A program made the translations under genes and the position numbers. Below, piece by piece: positions 18,799-28,085 of a DNA stretch of 64,000 nucleotides. How positions within the stretch are numbered: position 1 is the stretch's first letter; every line of letters begins with the position of its first letter. This stretch comes from Gemmatimonadota bacterium (GTDB lineage Bacteria > Gemmatimonadota > Gemmatimonadetes > Gemmatimonadales > GWC2-71-9). A model generated the notes under the pieces. The model saw only the letters and a list, made by a program, of their open reading frames with translations, ran no database searches and was not told the origin of the DNA. The stretch is taken from NCBI GenBank assembly GCA_040388535.1, contig JAZKBR010000007.1, positions 283,891-347,890 of the forward strand. Direction: 5' to 3'.

Positions 18799-19812
18799 AT
18801 GAGCGCCCCTCGCACTCCCGAGGAGCGGGAGATTGTCGAGCTTCTCGACCGGCTCGCCGCGCTCCGCACCGCCATCGGCACGGTGATCGTCGGGCAGCGG
18901 GCGGTCGTGGACGACCTCCTCACCGGCTTCCTTGCGGGCGGGCACTGTCTGCTCGAAGGCGTGCCGGGCCTCGCCAAGACCCTGCTGATCCGCACCCTTG
19001 CCGATGCGGTGACACTTTCGTTTCGTCGCATCCAGTTCACCCCGGATCTGATGCCGAGCGACGTGATCGGCACAGAAATTCTCGAAGAAGATCACGGCAC
19101 CGGGCGCCGGGTATTCAAGTTCACCAAGGGTCCGGTCTTCGCGAACATCCTCCTCGCCGATGAGATCAATCGTACGCCGCCGAAGACGCAGGCAGCCCTG
19201 CTCGAAGCGATGCAGGAGCAATCGGTGACCTATGCGGGCACCAGCTACCCGTTGCCGGCGCCGTTCTTCGTGCTCGCGACGCAGAACCCGATCGAGCAGG
19301 CGGGGACGTACCCTCTGCCGGAAGCGCAGCTCGATCGCTTCCTGCTGAAGCTCACCGTGGGCTACCCCGACGAACGCGAGGAAACGGCGATCCTCTCTCG
19401 CACCACGGGCCGTGGTCAGTCTCGCCCGGAGCCGGTGCTCGACGCCGCGCAGCTGCTGCGACTGCAGCAACTGGTGCGCGACGTGCCCGTCAGCGAGGCG
19501 CTCCTGCTCTGGTCTGCTCGTCTCGTGCGCGCGACCCGTCCTGGCCCGGGCGCGAACCCCCTCGTCACCGACGCGGTGCGCTGGGGCGCAGGCCCGCGCG
19601 CGGGGCAGGCGCTGATTCTCGGCGCGAAGGCGCGCGCGTTGCTCGCCGGCCGTTTCGCGGTAACCCTCGACGACCTCAAGGCCGTGGCGCCGGCCGTGTT
19701 GCGACATCGCGTGCTGCTCACCTTCCGGGCCGAAAGCGATGGCATCGACGCCGATCGGGTGACGTCACAGCTGCTGCACGATCTGCCCGCGCCGGCTGCC
19801 CCGATCGGCTGA
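18799..19812 (+). CDS. MoxR-family AAA+ ATPase
   Basis: 337-residue cytoplasmic AAA+ ATPase of the MoxR family, chaperone-like enzymes that work with DUF58 and von Willebrand A proteins in maturing or remodelling envelope and metal enzymes. Walker A is GVPGLAKT (residues 54-61), Walker B ILLADEINR (near 114), sensor I VLATQNPIEQAGTYPLPEAQ, and the C-terminal lid includes RWGAGPRAGQALILGAKARA, a MoxR hallmark. The stop overlaps the DUF58 start (TGATG). Confidence 0.93.
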   Translation: MSAPRTPEEREIVELLDRLAALRTAIGTVIVGQRAVVDDLLTGFLAGGHCLLEGVPGLAKTLLIRTLADAVTLSFRRIQFTPDLMPSDVIGTEILEEDHGTGRRVFKFTKGPVFANILLADEINRTPPKTQAALLEAMQEQSVTYAGTSYPLPAPFFVLATQNPIEQAGTYPLPEAQLDRFLLKLTVGYPDEREETAILSRTTGRGQSRPEPVLDAAQLLRLQQLVRDVPVSEALLLWSARLVRATRPGPGANPLVTDAVRWGAGPRAGQALILGAKARALLAGRFAVTLDDLKAVAPAVLRHRVLLTFRAESDGIDADRVTSQLLHDLPAPAAPIG

Positions 19813-20666
19813 TGCACCCCCGCTGGTTCGATCCGTCGTTGGCCGACGCCTTGCGTGGGATTTCTCTCCCTGCCCGACGCGTGAACGCCGGGCGCGGTGA
19901 CGGTCGTCACGCATCCCGCCTCCCCGGGCCGGGCATCGAGTTCGCGCAATTCCGCGGCTATCAGCCCGGCGATGATCCGCGGCGGGTCGACTGGAAGCTG
20001 CTCGCGCGCTCCGATCGCTTCTTCGTCCGTGAAGCCGATGCCGAAACGGCGCTGCCGCTGCGCATCGTGCTCGATGCTTCCCGATCGATGGCACATACCG
20101 AGGCGGGGATCTGCAAGTTCGACGTGGCCCGCCAGCTCGCAGCGACACTGGCGCGTCTCGCCATCCGGCAGGGAGACACGCCCGCGCTTCTCCTCCTTCC
20201 CGGCGCCACGATTCCGCCCTCGCGCGATAGCCGCCAATTCGAACGACTCCTCTACACCCTCGACGCAGCGACTCCCACTGGCGCACTCCCTGCGCAGATC
20301 GATCGGCTGATCGAATCGGCTGGTGCCGGGCGCGACGGCTTCCTGCTGGTGATCACCGATGCGTTCGACCGTGGTCAGCAGCTGCTGCGCGCCGTCGAGC
20401 TCTCGGGCCGGGATGCCGCATTTCTGGTGCTGCGGACCCAGCGCGAGCACGACCTCGATTATTGCAGCCCGGTCCTCCTCGAGGACCTCGAGAGCGGCGC
20501 GACCATCGCCCTCGATGTCGAAGCACTGCACGGGCGAGCCGCGGAACATGCCCGGTATCGCGAGGCCGCGATCCAGCTTGGCGTTGACTGGATCGCGCTC
20601 GACCCGGGTGTGCCGATCCTCGGCCCGCTTCGCGAGTGGCTGGCGAGGCGGGCCGGGCGTCGCTGA
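19812..20666 (+). CDS. DUF58-domain protein
   Basis: 284-residue protein with the DUF58 core FAQFRGYQPGDDPRRVDWKL (residues ~38-57) followed by a vWA-like fold beginning LRIVLDASRSM, which retains the D-x-S-x-S metal-site spacing (DASRS). Adjacent MoxR and DUF58 genes are a known functional pair. Starts and stops overlap both neighbours by one base. There is no signal peptide; it is probably cytoplasmic or membrane-associated. Confidence 0.9.
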   Translation: MHPRWFDPSLADALRGISLPARRVNAGRGDGRHASRLPGPGIEFAQFRGYQPGDDPRRVDWKLLARSDRFFVREADAETALPLRIVLDASRSMAHTEAGICKFDVARQLAATLARLAIRQGDTPALLLLPGATIPPSRDSRQFERLLYTLDAATPTGALPAQIDRLIESAGAGRDGFLLVITDAFDRGQQLLRAVELSGRDAAFLVLRTQREHDLDYCSPVLLEDLESGATIALDVEALHGRAAEHARYREAAIQLGVDWIALDPGVPILGPLREWLARRAGRR

Positions 20667-21571
20667 TGGGATTTCTTGCCCCGCTCTGGCTCGGCGCACT
20701 CGCAGCGATTGCGATTCCGATCCTGCTTCATCTCCGCGCTGCGGCGCCTCCTGAGCGCATCCAGGTTGGCAGCATCGATGACCTGCAGGCGAGCCTTGCG
20801 ACCACCTCCTGCCCGCGCATCCGCGAATGGTTGCTCCTCGCCCTGCGCGTGCTCTTCGTCACCTTGCTGGCACTGCTCCTCGCGCAACCGGTGATGCGCG
20901 ACCAGCGCCCCGGGCGGATGGTCGCCGTTGTGCCAGCCGGAGCCGAGCGACTGGGCGACTCACTGCGCGGCGCCTCCGTTCCGATCGCTGAAGCTGCACC
21001 AACAGTTCGCGAACCCTGGCAGCTCGCCACGGAGGCGGAAGCGCAGCTCGGCGTCAACGACACCATCCTGCTGGTCACGCCAGATGGCGGCGACCGCTAC
21101 CACGGCGCCCGCCCCACCCTCTCGCACAAGGTGCGGCTACTTCCCTTCGCCGACACCCCACCAGTCGCCCCAGCGCCGCTGCGCCTCCAGGTCACCGCCA
21201 GCAGCCCCCAGTTCACTGCACCACGCGACACAGTGGCTCGCTGGCTCGCATCACTCCCTGCCACACTGATCCAGGTCGCAGCGGTAGGTGAGCGTACCTC
21301 ACGAACCATCGTCGTCGGCCGCGACACGGCACTCGCACTCGATTCGACTTCGCTCGCGCACGGTGCGCTGGTGCGCGACGGTGCCCTCGACACTCTGTTG
21401 ACGCGACTGCTGCCACCTCCGGCGGTCGCGCCGCCGCTTGCGGAGCGAGCCCCGCGCCTTCGCGCTGGCGACGCGACCAAGGATCCGGCTCGCGACCTGA
21501 GCATGGTGTGCTGGTGGGTCATGTGCCTGGTGTTGTTCGTCGAACGCCTGGTCGCCGCGCGGCGCCCGTGA
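20666..21571 (+). CDS. BatA-like membrane protein
   Basis: 301-residue protein starting with the BatA N-terminal signature MGFLAPLWLGALAAIAIPIL followed by LHL, a second membrane helix near residues 61-81 and a third near the C-terminus (SMVCWWVMCLVLFVERL). The domain between is periplasmic and lacks an obvious vWA MIDAS motif, so this resembles the BatA-N proteins of MoxR clusters rather than full BatA. ATG 20666 overlaps the DUF58 stop. Confidence 0.83.
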   Translation: MGFLAPLWLGALAAIAIPILLHLRAAAPPERIQVGSIDDLQASLATTSCPRIREWLLLALRVLFVTLLALLLAQPVMRDQRPGRMVAVVPAGAERLGDSLRGASVPIAEAAPTVREPWQLATEAEAQLGVNDTILLVTPDGGDRYHGARPTLSHKVRLLPFADTPPVAPAPLRLQVTASSPQFTAPRDTVARWLASLPATLIQVAAVGERTSRTIVVGRDTALALDSTSLAHGALVRDGALDTLLTRLLPPPAVAPPLAERAPRLRAGDATKDPARDLSMVCWWVMCLVLFVERLVAARRP

Positions 21572-23583
21572 TCACGCTCGAGCTCAGTCACGCGATTCGC
21601 AGGGCGCGCATACTGCGAACTTCAGCTTGGGCCATCGCGACTGCCGCGGTCGCCTTCGCCGCCTGGCGGATCGCCGAACGCCTCGGCGTCGTGCCGCTCG
21701 CTGCCGGGGTGTTCGCTGCCGGCTGCTGCGCCTTCGCTGCGATCTGGCTCTTTCGTCACCGTCCGATCGATGCCGCCACGTTGATCGAGCATTACAACCG
21801 CACCCTGCCCACCCTGGAGGAGAGTGCCGCCCTGCTTCAGGTGAGTTCCCCCGCCCTCACACCGCTCGAGCGATTGCAGCAGGAACGCGTGACTGCAGCG
21901 TGGAACGCGGTACCTGAACCACCTGCACTCCCCCTCCCGAGTGTCCGACGCGCGTTGATGGTCGCACTGTCGGCACTGGTGCTGGGCGTGCTGGTACCGA
22001 TGATTCCGGATCGCTCTCGCGCAGGCGTACCACTGAGCGGCCCCGCTACCGCCGGCAGCGCGCCATTTCGCCTTGGCCAGGTCGCGCTGCGCTGGACACC
22101 GCCTTCGTACACCGGGCATCCGTCACGGGATGCCACCACGCTGGATAACATCGTCGAGGCTGGGAGTGCAGTGACCTGGCGTGTCACCTCACCCGAAGCC
22201 AGTGCAGTCATCATCGTGAGCGCTGCGGGCGATACCATCCGTGGCATCCGGGAACCGGGCGGTGGCTGGCGCGCCGATGAAGTTGCCGAGCGCGGCCGAG
22301 TGTGGCACGTCGAGGCCACCAGTGGCAACCAGCGCATTCGTGGAGAGGAGCACCTCCTCACCGTCGTCCCTGATCGCGAGCCGGTGGTCGCGGTGTTGGC
22401 TCCAGCCGGACGCATCGAACTGGAATGGCGGGAGCCGCACGAGGTGGTGGTTCGGGCCGTTGCGCGCGACGACTACGGCCTCTCCCGTATCCGACTGGCC
22501 GCGACGGTGGCCAAGGGTCGGGGCGAGGGAGTGAAGTTCAAGCAGAACTGGCTCTCCGTCGATGTCGAAAGGCGGACAGGCGCACGCGAACTCGTCGCCT
22601 CACGACTGGTGCACCTCGATTCCCTCGGCGTGGAGCCGGGCGACGAAGTGTTTCTCGCGTTCGAGGCCACGGACAACCGGAACCCGTCCCCGCAAAGCGC
22701 GCGATCGGAAACCATCTTTCTCTCCCTGATCGACACGCTTGCCGGGAACAGCGCCACCCTCAGCGGTGTCGCCATCCGTGTCGAGCCGGCCTACTTCCGT
22801 TCCCAGCGGCAGATCATTCTCGACACCGAAGCGCTGCTACGCGATGTGCGGGCAGGTCGCGTGCACGACGGCGGCTTCGCCCGGTCGCTCGAGATCGGAA
22901 TCGACCAGCACCTCCTCCGTTTGCGCTACGGCGCGATGGTGGGCGAGGAGACCAACGAGACGGAAGGACCGGGGCAGGATATCTCGGGTCGACACGAGCA
23001 CGATATGGCCGAGAATGCCACGCTGCTCAGTCCCACGGTGAAGGCGCTCTTGAAGTCCGCGCTCGCAGAGATGTGGGATGCCGAGCGTGAATTGCGCACC
23101 GGCCGTCCCGCGGGGGCACTGCCGGCCGAGTATCGCGCGCTGGCGTCGCTCGAGGAAGTTCGCCGCGCCGAACGCGCCTACGTGAAACGGATCGGTTTCG
23201 AGCCGAAGCCTGTGGACATCAACCGGACACGACTGACCAAGAAGGCCGACCGACTCGCCGCCCTCTCGATCCGCGATTCCACACTGGCCTCGACAACCGA
23301 GCCGTTGCTTCGAGATGCGATCATTGCCCTCGACGCGCCCACGAGTGAACCCTCAAAGCAGGCATTCGACGCGGCCGCACGCCGCCTCGCCGAGCGCGCG
23401 CTCGACGCCGAACCAGCACGGCACCTCGAGACCCTTCGGGCGCTTCGGCGATTGATCGACGGCCCCTGCGCTGAATGTCGCGAGGTCGCGCTGCGCGGCC
23501 TGCTCGAGGCCCTTCCGGCACCGCCACCGCCGATACGCTCGGCCCGCCCGTCACACGGCGCCCTCGGGAGCACTGCGCCGTGA
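21568..23583 (+). CDS. DUF4175-like large membrane-anchored protein
   Basis: 671-residue protein with three N-terminal hydrophobic helices (residues ~15-60 and 130-150) and a large extracytoplasmic region containing VALRWTPPSYTGHPSR and beta-rich Ig-like segments (EAGSAVTWRVTSPEASAVII, then EVVVRAVARDDYGLSRI), then helical C-terminal regions. This layout matches the DUF4175/TIGR02302-type proteins found with MoxR-DUF58-BatA sets. I chose GTG 21568, which overlaps the previous stop as GTGA; the longer frame lies inside the BatA gene. Function unknown. Confidence 0.78.
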   Translation: MITLELSHAIRRARILRTSAWAIATAAVAFAAWRIAERLGVVPLAAGVFAAGCCAFAAIWLFRHRPIDAATLIEHYNRTLPTLEESAALLQVSSPALTPLERLQQERVTAAWNAVPEPPALPLPSVRRALMVALSALVLGVLVPMIPDRSRAGVPLSGPATAGSAPFRLGQVALRWTPPSYTGHPSRDATTLDNIVEAGSAVTWRVTSPEASAVIIVSAAGDTIRGIREPGGGWRADEVAERGRVWHVEATSGNQRIRGEEHLLTVVPDREPVVAVLAPAGRIELEWREPHEVVVRAVARDDYGLSRIRLAATVAKGRGEGVKFKQNWLSVDVERRTGARELVASRLVHLDSLGVEPGDEVFLAFEATDNRNPSPQSARSETIFLSLIDTLAGNSATLSGVAIRVEPAYFRSQRQIILDTEALLRDVRAGRVHDGGFARSLEIGIDQHLLRLRYGAMVGEETNETEGPGQDISGRHEHDMAENATLLSPTVKALLKSALAEMWDAERELRTGRPAGALPAEYRALASLEEVRRAERAYVKRIGFEPKPVDINRTRLTKKADRLAALSIRDSTLASTTEPLLRDAIIALDAPTSEPSKQAFDAAARRLAERALDAEPARHLETLRALRRLIDGPCAECREVALRGLLEALPAPPPPIRSARPSHGALGSTAP

Positions 23584-24977
23584 CCGCGGTGATGCTCGCA
23601 CTGGTTGCGCTCGCCCTGATCGCGGTCACCACGCTTCGCCGAGACGTTGCCGGCCCGCGACGGCAGCTCCGTGTGCTCGCCACGATCGTCGTGGTGGTGA
23701 TGCTCTGGCTCCTCGCACCTCGACCGCCGGGACGCGACCAGGATGTCAATTCGCAAGCTCGGGTCGCGATCCCTGCGGATTCGATTTTCTGGACCCGTCG
23801 CGTGACGGTGGGCGACCGGGTGGTGGTGCGCGGTCGCGTCGACAGCACCCGAATGGTGATGCTGCGCCTCCGTGGTCCGGATGGCAAGGTCGATTCGGTC
23901 GCGGCACAGGGAAAGTTCACACTTGGAGCAGCCACCCACGCGCCGGGACACTGGCAGTGGCGACTCGAGATGGGGAAGCGGACCATCGACATTGGCGTCG
24001 ATGTCCGTCCGCAACCCTCCCTGCGACTGTTGATCGTTGAGGGGCGGCCATCCTTTGAGACCGCCGCGCTGGCGCGGAGACTTGCCGCGCAGGGCGCGTC
24101 GGTCACCACGGTGACGCGCCTGACCGCGGCTGATGAGCGAGTCACCCAGGCTGGTCCGCATCCGCCAGCCCGCACCTGGTCCAGCGACAACCTGGCTTCA
24201 CTCGATGCCGTGATGATCGCGTCAGGCGGCGGCGCGCTGATTGATGTGGCGTCGCGGGCCAGGATCCTGGCCGAAGTCGATCGTGGTCTTGGCCTGATCC
24301 ACCTCGTCGATTCGCTGCACTCACGTTCCGACTGGTTTCCGTTCACCACATCGGTGGCTGGTCTGGCTCCGATCTCGGTGCAGCCGCTGCTGGATGGCAC
24401 GCGGGCGAGCACGCTCATCGCCGCTGCCCCGATCACTCTCAGTGGCGGCAATCCCCTGGCAATGGCAGCCGGCGGTGTCTCCCTTGCGCGGCAGAGTCCC
24501 CGGGGCATTGGGGTCGTTGTGGCGGTGCGCGCCCTGAATACGCGGAGTTGGTCCCTGGCAGGCAACGATTCCCTTGCAGGCGTGTTCTGGGCGCGGCTGC
24601 TCGCGGCAGCGTTGCGACCCGCGCGCGCCGAGTGGCGTGTCAGTGATGAGACCGCGGCGCAGGTAGACCAACCCATCGTGGTAGAACGCGTCGGCGAACC
24701 CACTCCCGAGGCCGAACTGCGTGAGGCTGGCGCCAGCCCGGAACGCGTACGCTTGCCTGCAGCCCCGGGAGACACGCTCAGGCGGCGCACAATGCTGTGG
24801 CCGAGCCACCCGGGCTGGCTTTCACTGTCCTCAGGAAGGGACACCCTGTGGCTCCTGATAGGGGCAGCTCCACCGGCTTCCCCTGTCAGCCAGGATTCCG
24901 ATCCTGCCTCATCCTTTCGGTGGCTCGCCTGGATGGCGCTTCTGGCAGGAATTACCGTCCTGTGGCGTCGGCGCTGA
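23580..24977 (+). CDS. Membrane protein with glutamine-amidotransferase-like domain, end of MoxR/Bat operon
   Basis: 465-residue protein with two N-terminal membrane helices (residues ~1-18 and 28-46), a beta-rich extracytoplasmic part (VTVGDRVVVRGRVDSTRM), and an amidotransferase-like alpha/beta region beginning LRLLIVEGRPSFETAALARR, with a further helix at the C-terminus (FRWLAWMALLAGITVLW). The GRPSFE motif is typical of the last membrane protein in BatA/MoxR gene sets. The GTG at 23580 overlaps the previous stop (GTGA). No terminator is obvious downstream. Confidence 0.78.
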   Translation: MTAVMLALVALALIAVTTLRRDVAGPRRQLRVLATIVVVVMLWLLAPRPPGRDQDVNSQARVAIPADSIFWTRRVTVGDRVVVRGRVDSTRMVMLRLRGPDGKVDSVAAQGKFTLGAATHAPGHWQWRLEMGKRTIDIGVDVRPQPSLRLLIVEGRPSFETAALARRLAAQGASVTTVTRLTAADERVTQAGPHPPARTWSSDNLASLDAVMIASGGGALIDVASRARILAEVDRGLGLIHLVDSLHSRSDWFPFTTSVAGLAPISVQPLLDGTRASTLIAAAPITLSGGNPLAMAAGGVSLARQSPRGIGVVVAVRALNTRSWSLAGNDSLAGVFWARLLAAALRPARAEWRVSDETAAQVDQPIVVERVGEPTPEAELREAGASPERVRLPAAPGDTLRRRTMLWPSHPGWLSLSSGRDTLWLLIGAAPPASPVSQDSDPASSFRWLAWMALLAGITVLWRRR

Positions 24978-25258
24978 GGCGATACCGTCGCACCTCGCGT
25001 CATCCCGCCTGCATCAGCCGCCGGACCGCGCTTTAGTTCCCGGTCCCGCTACCGACACTCAACTCGTTGCCGCATCGTGACCTCGGGGTCACGGCGCTGC
25101 GACGGTCCCCGGGCTTCTTCCGCGGACCTGGCCGTATGGCACGAAGTATGAGGTAGAAACCATTGCGCGACGGCCCGTCTCAGTGACGGCGCCGGATCCA
25201 CCGCTCCACCGTGTCACCCGGACGCGTGATGGAACGACGCGCAAGCAAGGAGGGTCCC
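24978..25258. other. Intergenic region, 281 bp, with one short palindrome
   Basis: No convincing gene on either strand. A perfect interrupted palindrome GTGACC-TCGG-GGTCAC occupies 25077-25092 and could be an operator for the downstream small gene; nothing else stands out. Confidence 0.4.
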
Positions 25259-25441
25259 ATGTTCGGCGATTCAATGTTTGACGAAGAAGACCGGCTGCGC
25301 CGCGCCGAGGAAGGGCGCGAAGACGAAATCGAGACCGGCCACGAGGAGCAGACCGACTTCGCTCCTGCGGGCAGCCTCGATGATCGCCTTCGCCGCCGCC
25401 AGGCCATCGCCCAGCTCCTGCGCGAAGTAGGCGGCTGCTAG
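25259..25441 (+). CDS. Small acidic hypothetical protein
   Basis: 60-residue, highly charged, probably helical protein (MFDEEDRLRRAEEGREDEIE, later LDDRLRRRQAIAQLLREVGG). A strong AAGGAGGG Shine-Dalgarno lies a few bases before ATG 25259, which is why I prefer it to the longer frame from 25211. The stop overlaps the convergent ABC exporter stop by 3 bp. No family recognised. Confidence 0.65.
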   Translation: MFGDSMFDEEDRLRRAEEGREDEIETGHEEQTDFAPAGSLDDRLRRRQAIAQLLREVGGC

Positions 25442-27309
25442 GGTCGCTGGCGAGTAGCTCCCGCGAGCTCCTCGCCAGGATTCACGTAACGATCAATTGC
25501 CTGGCGGTACTGCCGGTCATAGAGTGAACGGTACCGCCCACCAAGTTCCACGAGTTCCGCGTGGGTCCCCCGCTCCGCGATCTCGCCTCCCTCCAGCACC
25601 AGGATCTGATCGGCCGCCGTGATCGTCGAGAGACGATGCGCAATGACGAAAGTCGTCCGGCCCGCCCGCAACTGTGCCAGCCCGTCCTGAATCAGCGACT
25701 CGCTTTCCGAATCGAGTGACGAGGTCGCCTCGTCCAGGATCAGGATCGCCGGATCCGCCAGAATCGCGCGCGCAATCGCGACCCGCTGCCGCTGCCCCCC
25801 GCTCAGCTTCACCCCGCGTTCTCCTACAATCGTCTGGTATCCCAGTTCGAACCGCAGCGCGAACTCGTCGCAGTGTGCGATCGCCGCCGCTCGCAACACC
25901 TCGGCTTCGGTGGCGTCCGGCTTCGCGAAGCGGATGTTGTCGAGCACGGTGCCATCGAAGAGGAAGTTGTCTTGCAGCACGATGCCGAGCTTGCTGCGGT
26001 ACTCGCGCAGTCGCATGCCGCCCAGGTCGCGACCGTCGATGAGGATCCGGCCGCTGTCGGGCCGATTGAATGCCATCACCAGCGAGACGAGAGTGCTCTT
26101 TCCCGAGCCGCTGGTTCCGACCAGCGCGGTCGTCGAGCCGGCGGGGGCATCGAAGGTGACATCCTTGAGTACCGGAACGCCGGGTTCGTACGAAAAGGTG
26201 ACGTGGTCGAATTCGACGTGCCCTGACACGGCTCCGATCGGCTCGAGTTCCGCATCCCCCTCGTCTTCAGTCGCCAGCGCCCGGAGCTCACGGATACGGT
26301 CGAGTCCCGCGAATGCCTCGGTAATCTGGGTGCCGATCGACGCGATCTGGATCAGCGGCGCGGCGAGGAGGCCGGTGAGGAAGACGTACTGGAAGAGATC
26401 ACCCTTGGACATCCGCCCCGCGATGATGTCGTGGCCACCGACAATGATGAGCAGCGTGCCGATGATTCCGACAATCACCGTCGAGAGCGCCGTGGTCGCC
26501 GAGACGCCGGTCATCGTTGCCGCCACGTTGCGGAAGAGCTTGTTGGCCCCCTTCGCGAAGGCGTGTTGCTCCCGTCGTTCCGCCGTGTAGGCCTTGACCA
26601 CCCGGATCCCGGAGATCCCTTCCACCAGTCGACCAGTGACCTCGGCGTTGAGCTTGCCGCGTTCGCGGAAGATCGGTCGCAACCTGGTGAACGCGAACGC
26701 CATACCGCCGCCGAAACCGATCAGCAGGACGGCAGTGACCGACGTCAGTCGCCAGTTGATGGCCATCAGCCAGATAAAGGCGACGATCGCCGTGATGGCT
26801 CCGCCGAGGAGTTGCACCAGGCCGGTGCCGACGAGATTGCGGATCCCGTCGGCATCGTTCATCACCCGGGATACCAGCTGGCCCGTCTGGGTGGCGTCGA
26901 ATGTCCTGATCGGGAGGCGGACGAGATGGGCCTGCACCGCGCGGCGCATTTCGGTGATCGCCCGCTGCGCTGCGACGCCGAGAATCTGCGACACCCCGAA
27001 GGACGACGCCGCCTGCACCAGCGTCGCGACACCGACGGCCGCAGCGAGCGGCCAGAGCAGCGAACCGTTGTTGGTCGGGATCACGTTGTCGATCAGTTGC
27101 TTCGACGACCAGGGGAGCACGAACCCGGCGGCACGGTTGATGAGCATGAGCACGAAGCCAAGTGCGAGCCGTCGGCGATGCTGCCAGAGGAGCTCGCGCG
27201 CCTCACGCCAGGCCATCGCGGTCGTGATCTTCTTCTTTTCCTTCGGGGGGGTGGGACCGGTCCCGCGGGCTCCAGCCCGGATGGCGCCACTACCTAGCGG
27301 TGCTCGCAA
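25438..27309 (-). CDS. ABC exporter, fused permease-ATPase (MsbA/BmrA type)
   Basis: Half-transporter with six N-terminal membrane helices and a C-terminal nucleotide-binding domain; it acts as a homo- or heterodimer exporting lipids, drugs or peptides. ATPase motifs are Walker A GTSGSGKST, Q-loop VLQDNFLFDGTV, signature LSGGQRQR, Walker B AILILDEATSSLD and switch His in VIAHRLSTI. Start choice is difficult: residues KEKKKITTAMAWREARELLW resemble the N-terminus of homologues and lie upstream of the first ATG (27216), so I keep the only in-frame candidate, TTG 27309. The ATG 27216 form would still include all domains. Substrate unknown. Confidence 0.9.
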   Translation of the reverse strand: MRAPLGSGAIRAGARGTGPTPPKEKKKITTAMAWREARELLWQHRRRLALGFVLMLINRAAGFVLPWSSKQLIDNVIPTNNGSLLWPLAAAVGVATLVQAASSFGVSQILGVAAQRAITEMRRAVQAHLVRLPIRTFDATQTGQLVSRVMNDADGIRNLVGTGLVQLLGGAITAIVAFIWLMAINWRLTSVTAVLLIGFGGGMAFAFTRLRPIFRERGKLNAEVTGRLVEGISGIRVVKAYTAERREQHAFAKGANKLFRNVAATMTGVSATTALSTVIVGIIGTLLIIVGGHDIIAGRMSKGDLFQYVFLTGLLAAPLIQIASIGTQITEAFAGLDRIRELRALATEDEGDAELEPIGAVSGHVEFDHVTFSYEPGVPVLKDVTFDAPAGSTTALVGTSGSGKSTLVSLVMAFNRPDSGRILIDGRDLGGMRLREYRSKLGIVLQDNFLFDGTVLDNIRFAKPDATEAEVLRAAAIAHCDEFALRFELGYQTIVGERGVKLSGGQRQRVAIARAILADPAILILDEATSSLDSESESLIQDGLAQLRAGRTTFVIAHRLSTITAADQILVLEGGEIAERGTHAELVELGGRYRSLYDRQYRQAIDRYVNPGEELAGATRQRP

Positions 27310-27652
27310 GCGTGTCGAGGTCAGATCGGGCTCCAGGCGTAGAGAGACACCACCGGTAACCGTCCCGCACGGTAATTCGTTCCCGGCCGACGGCTACCAA
27401 TGGTATTCCCTCGCTCGGCGCACAGCCACCCTCAGCGGGCGCCGAGTGATCGGAGCGCGTCGCGCACGGCAAACCTCAGATCATCGCCGCCTTGAGCGGC
27501 CAGCACGGTCGAGTCGATCGGGGTCCTCGACGACGCGGGGAGCGGTCGGATGGCGGCACCAGGGTGGAACACCCCATTGAGACGCCGGTCAGCCGCGATG
27601 AGTTTACCCTACTAGGGGCGCCGCATGGCGGCCCAGCCACCAGGAGTGACAT
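27310..27652. other. Intergenic region, 343 bp, no confident gene
   Basis: Between the divergent ABC exporter and a small coiled-coil gene. The minus strand holds a 46-codon frame (27432-27572, GTG start) with protein-like composition but no ribosome site or recognised family; it may be a gene remnant. No repeats or terminator seen. Confidence 0.35.
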
Positions 27653-27946
27653 ATGAGCGTGTTCGACGAGCTGGATGAGAAGGCGCGGGAGTTCGCGGCC
27701 AAGGCCAGGGCGGCGCTCGATAACCCCGATGAATTCATGGCCAGAACCCGGGAACGGGTTGAGGAAGCGGTCGGCGAGGCGAAGGAAGATCTCGAGGAAT
27801 TCGCCAAGGACGCCGAGGAAGAGTTCAAGGGAATCAGGGAACGGATGGCCGATTTCCTCGAGTGTGGACCCAAGGCCGAGAAGGCTGCCACACCGGAGCC
27901 GACGAAGCCGCCTGAGGAGCCGACGCCCCCAGCCGACCCGGCCTGA
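27653..27946 (+). CDS. Small charged coiled-coil protein
   Basis: 97-residue protein with a continuous charged helix over residues 1-70 (MSVFDELDEKAREFAAKARA, EEAVGEAKEDLEEFAKDAEE) and a proline/glutamate-rich tail. The heptad-like spacing suggests a coiled coil; it resembles small YtxH/apolipoprotein-like stress proteins in composition only. AGGAG lies 8 bp before ATG 27653. No signal peptide. The TonB receptor gene follows 139 bp downstream on the same strand. Confidence 0.75.
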   Translation: MSVFDELDEKAREFAAKARAALDNPDEFMARTRERVEEAVGEAKEDLEEFAKDAEEEFKGIRERMADFLECGPKAEKAATPEPTKPPEEPTPPADPA

Positions 27947-28085
27947 CCAGCGTTCCAGCATCGGAACCCCGCCTACCCGGCGGGGTGGACAACTTTTCCA
28001 GATCTCCCGGCGTACCAAGGTCCGTGGTGCCACTCGGCGCTTCCGCCGAGTTCGTGCCGAAGGACCCCCGACACCGGGAAGCGTG

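Noticed and set aside
27432..27572. 46-codon minus-strand frame upstream of the ABC exporter
   Set aside because: The residues look protein-like, but there is no ribosome site, family match or clear start; kept only as a note in the intergenic entry.
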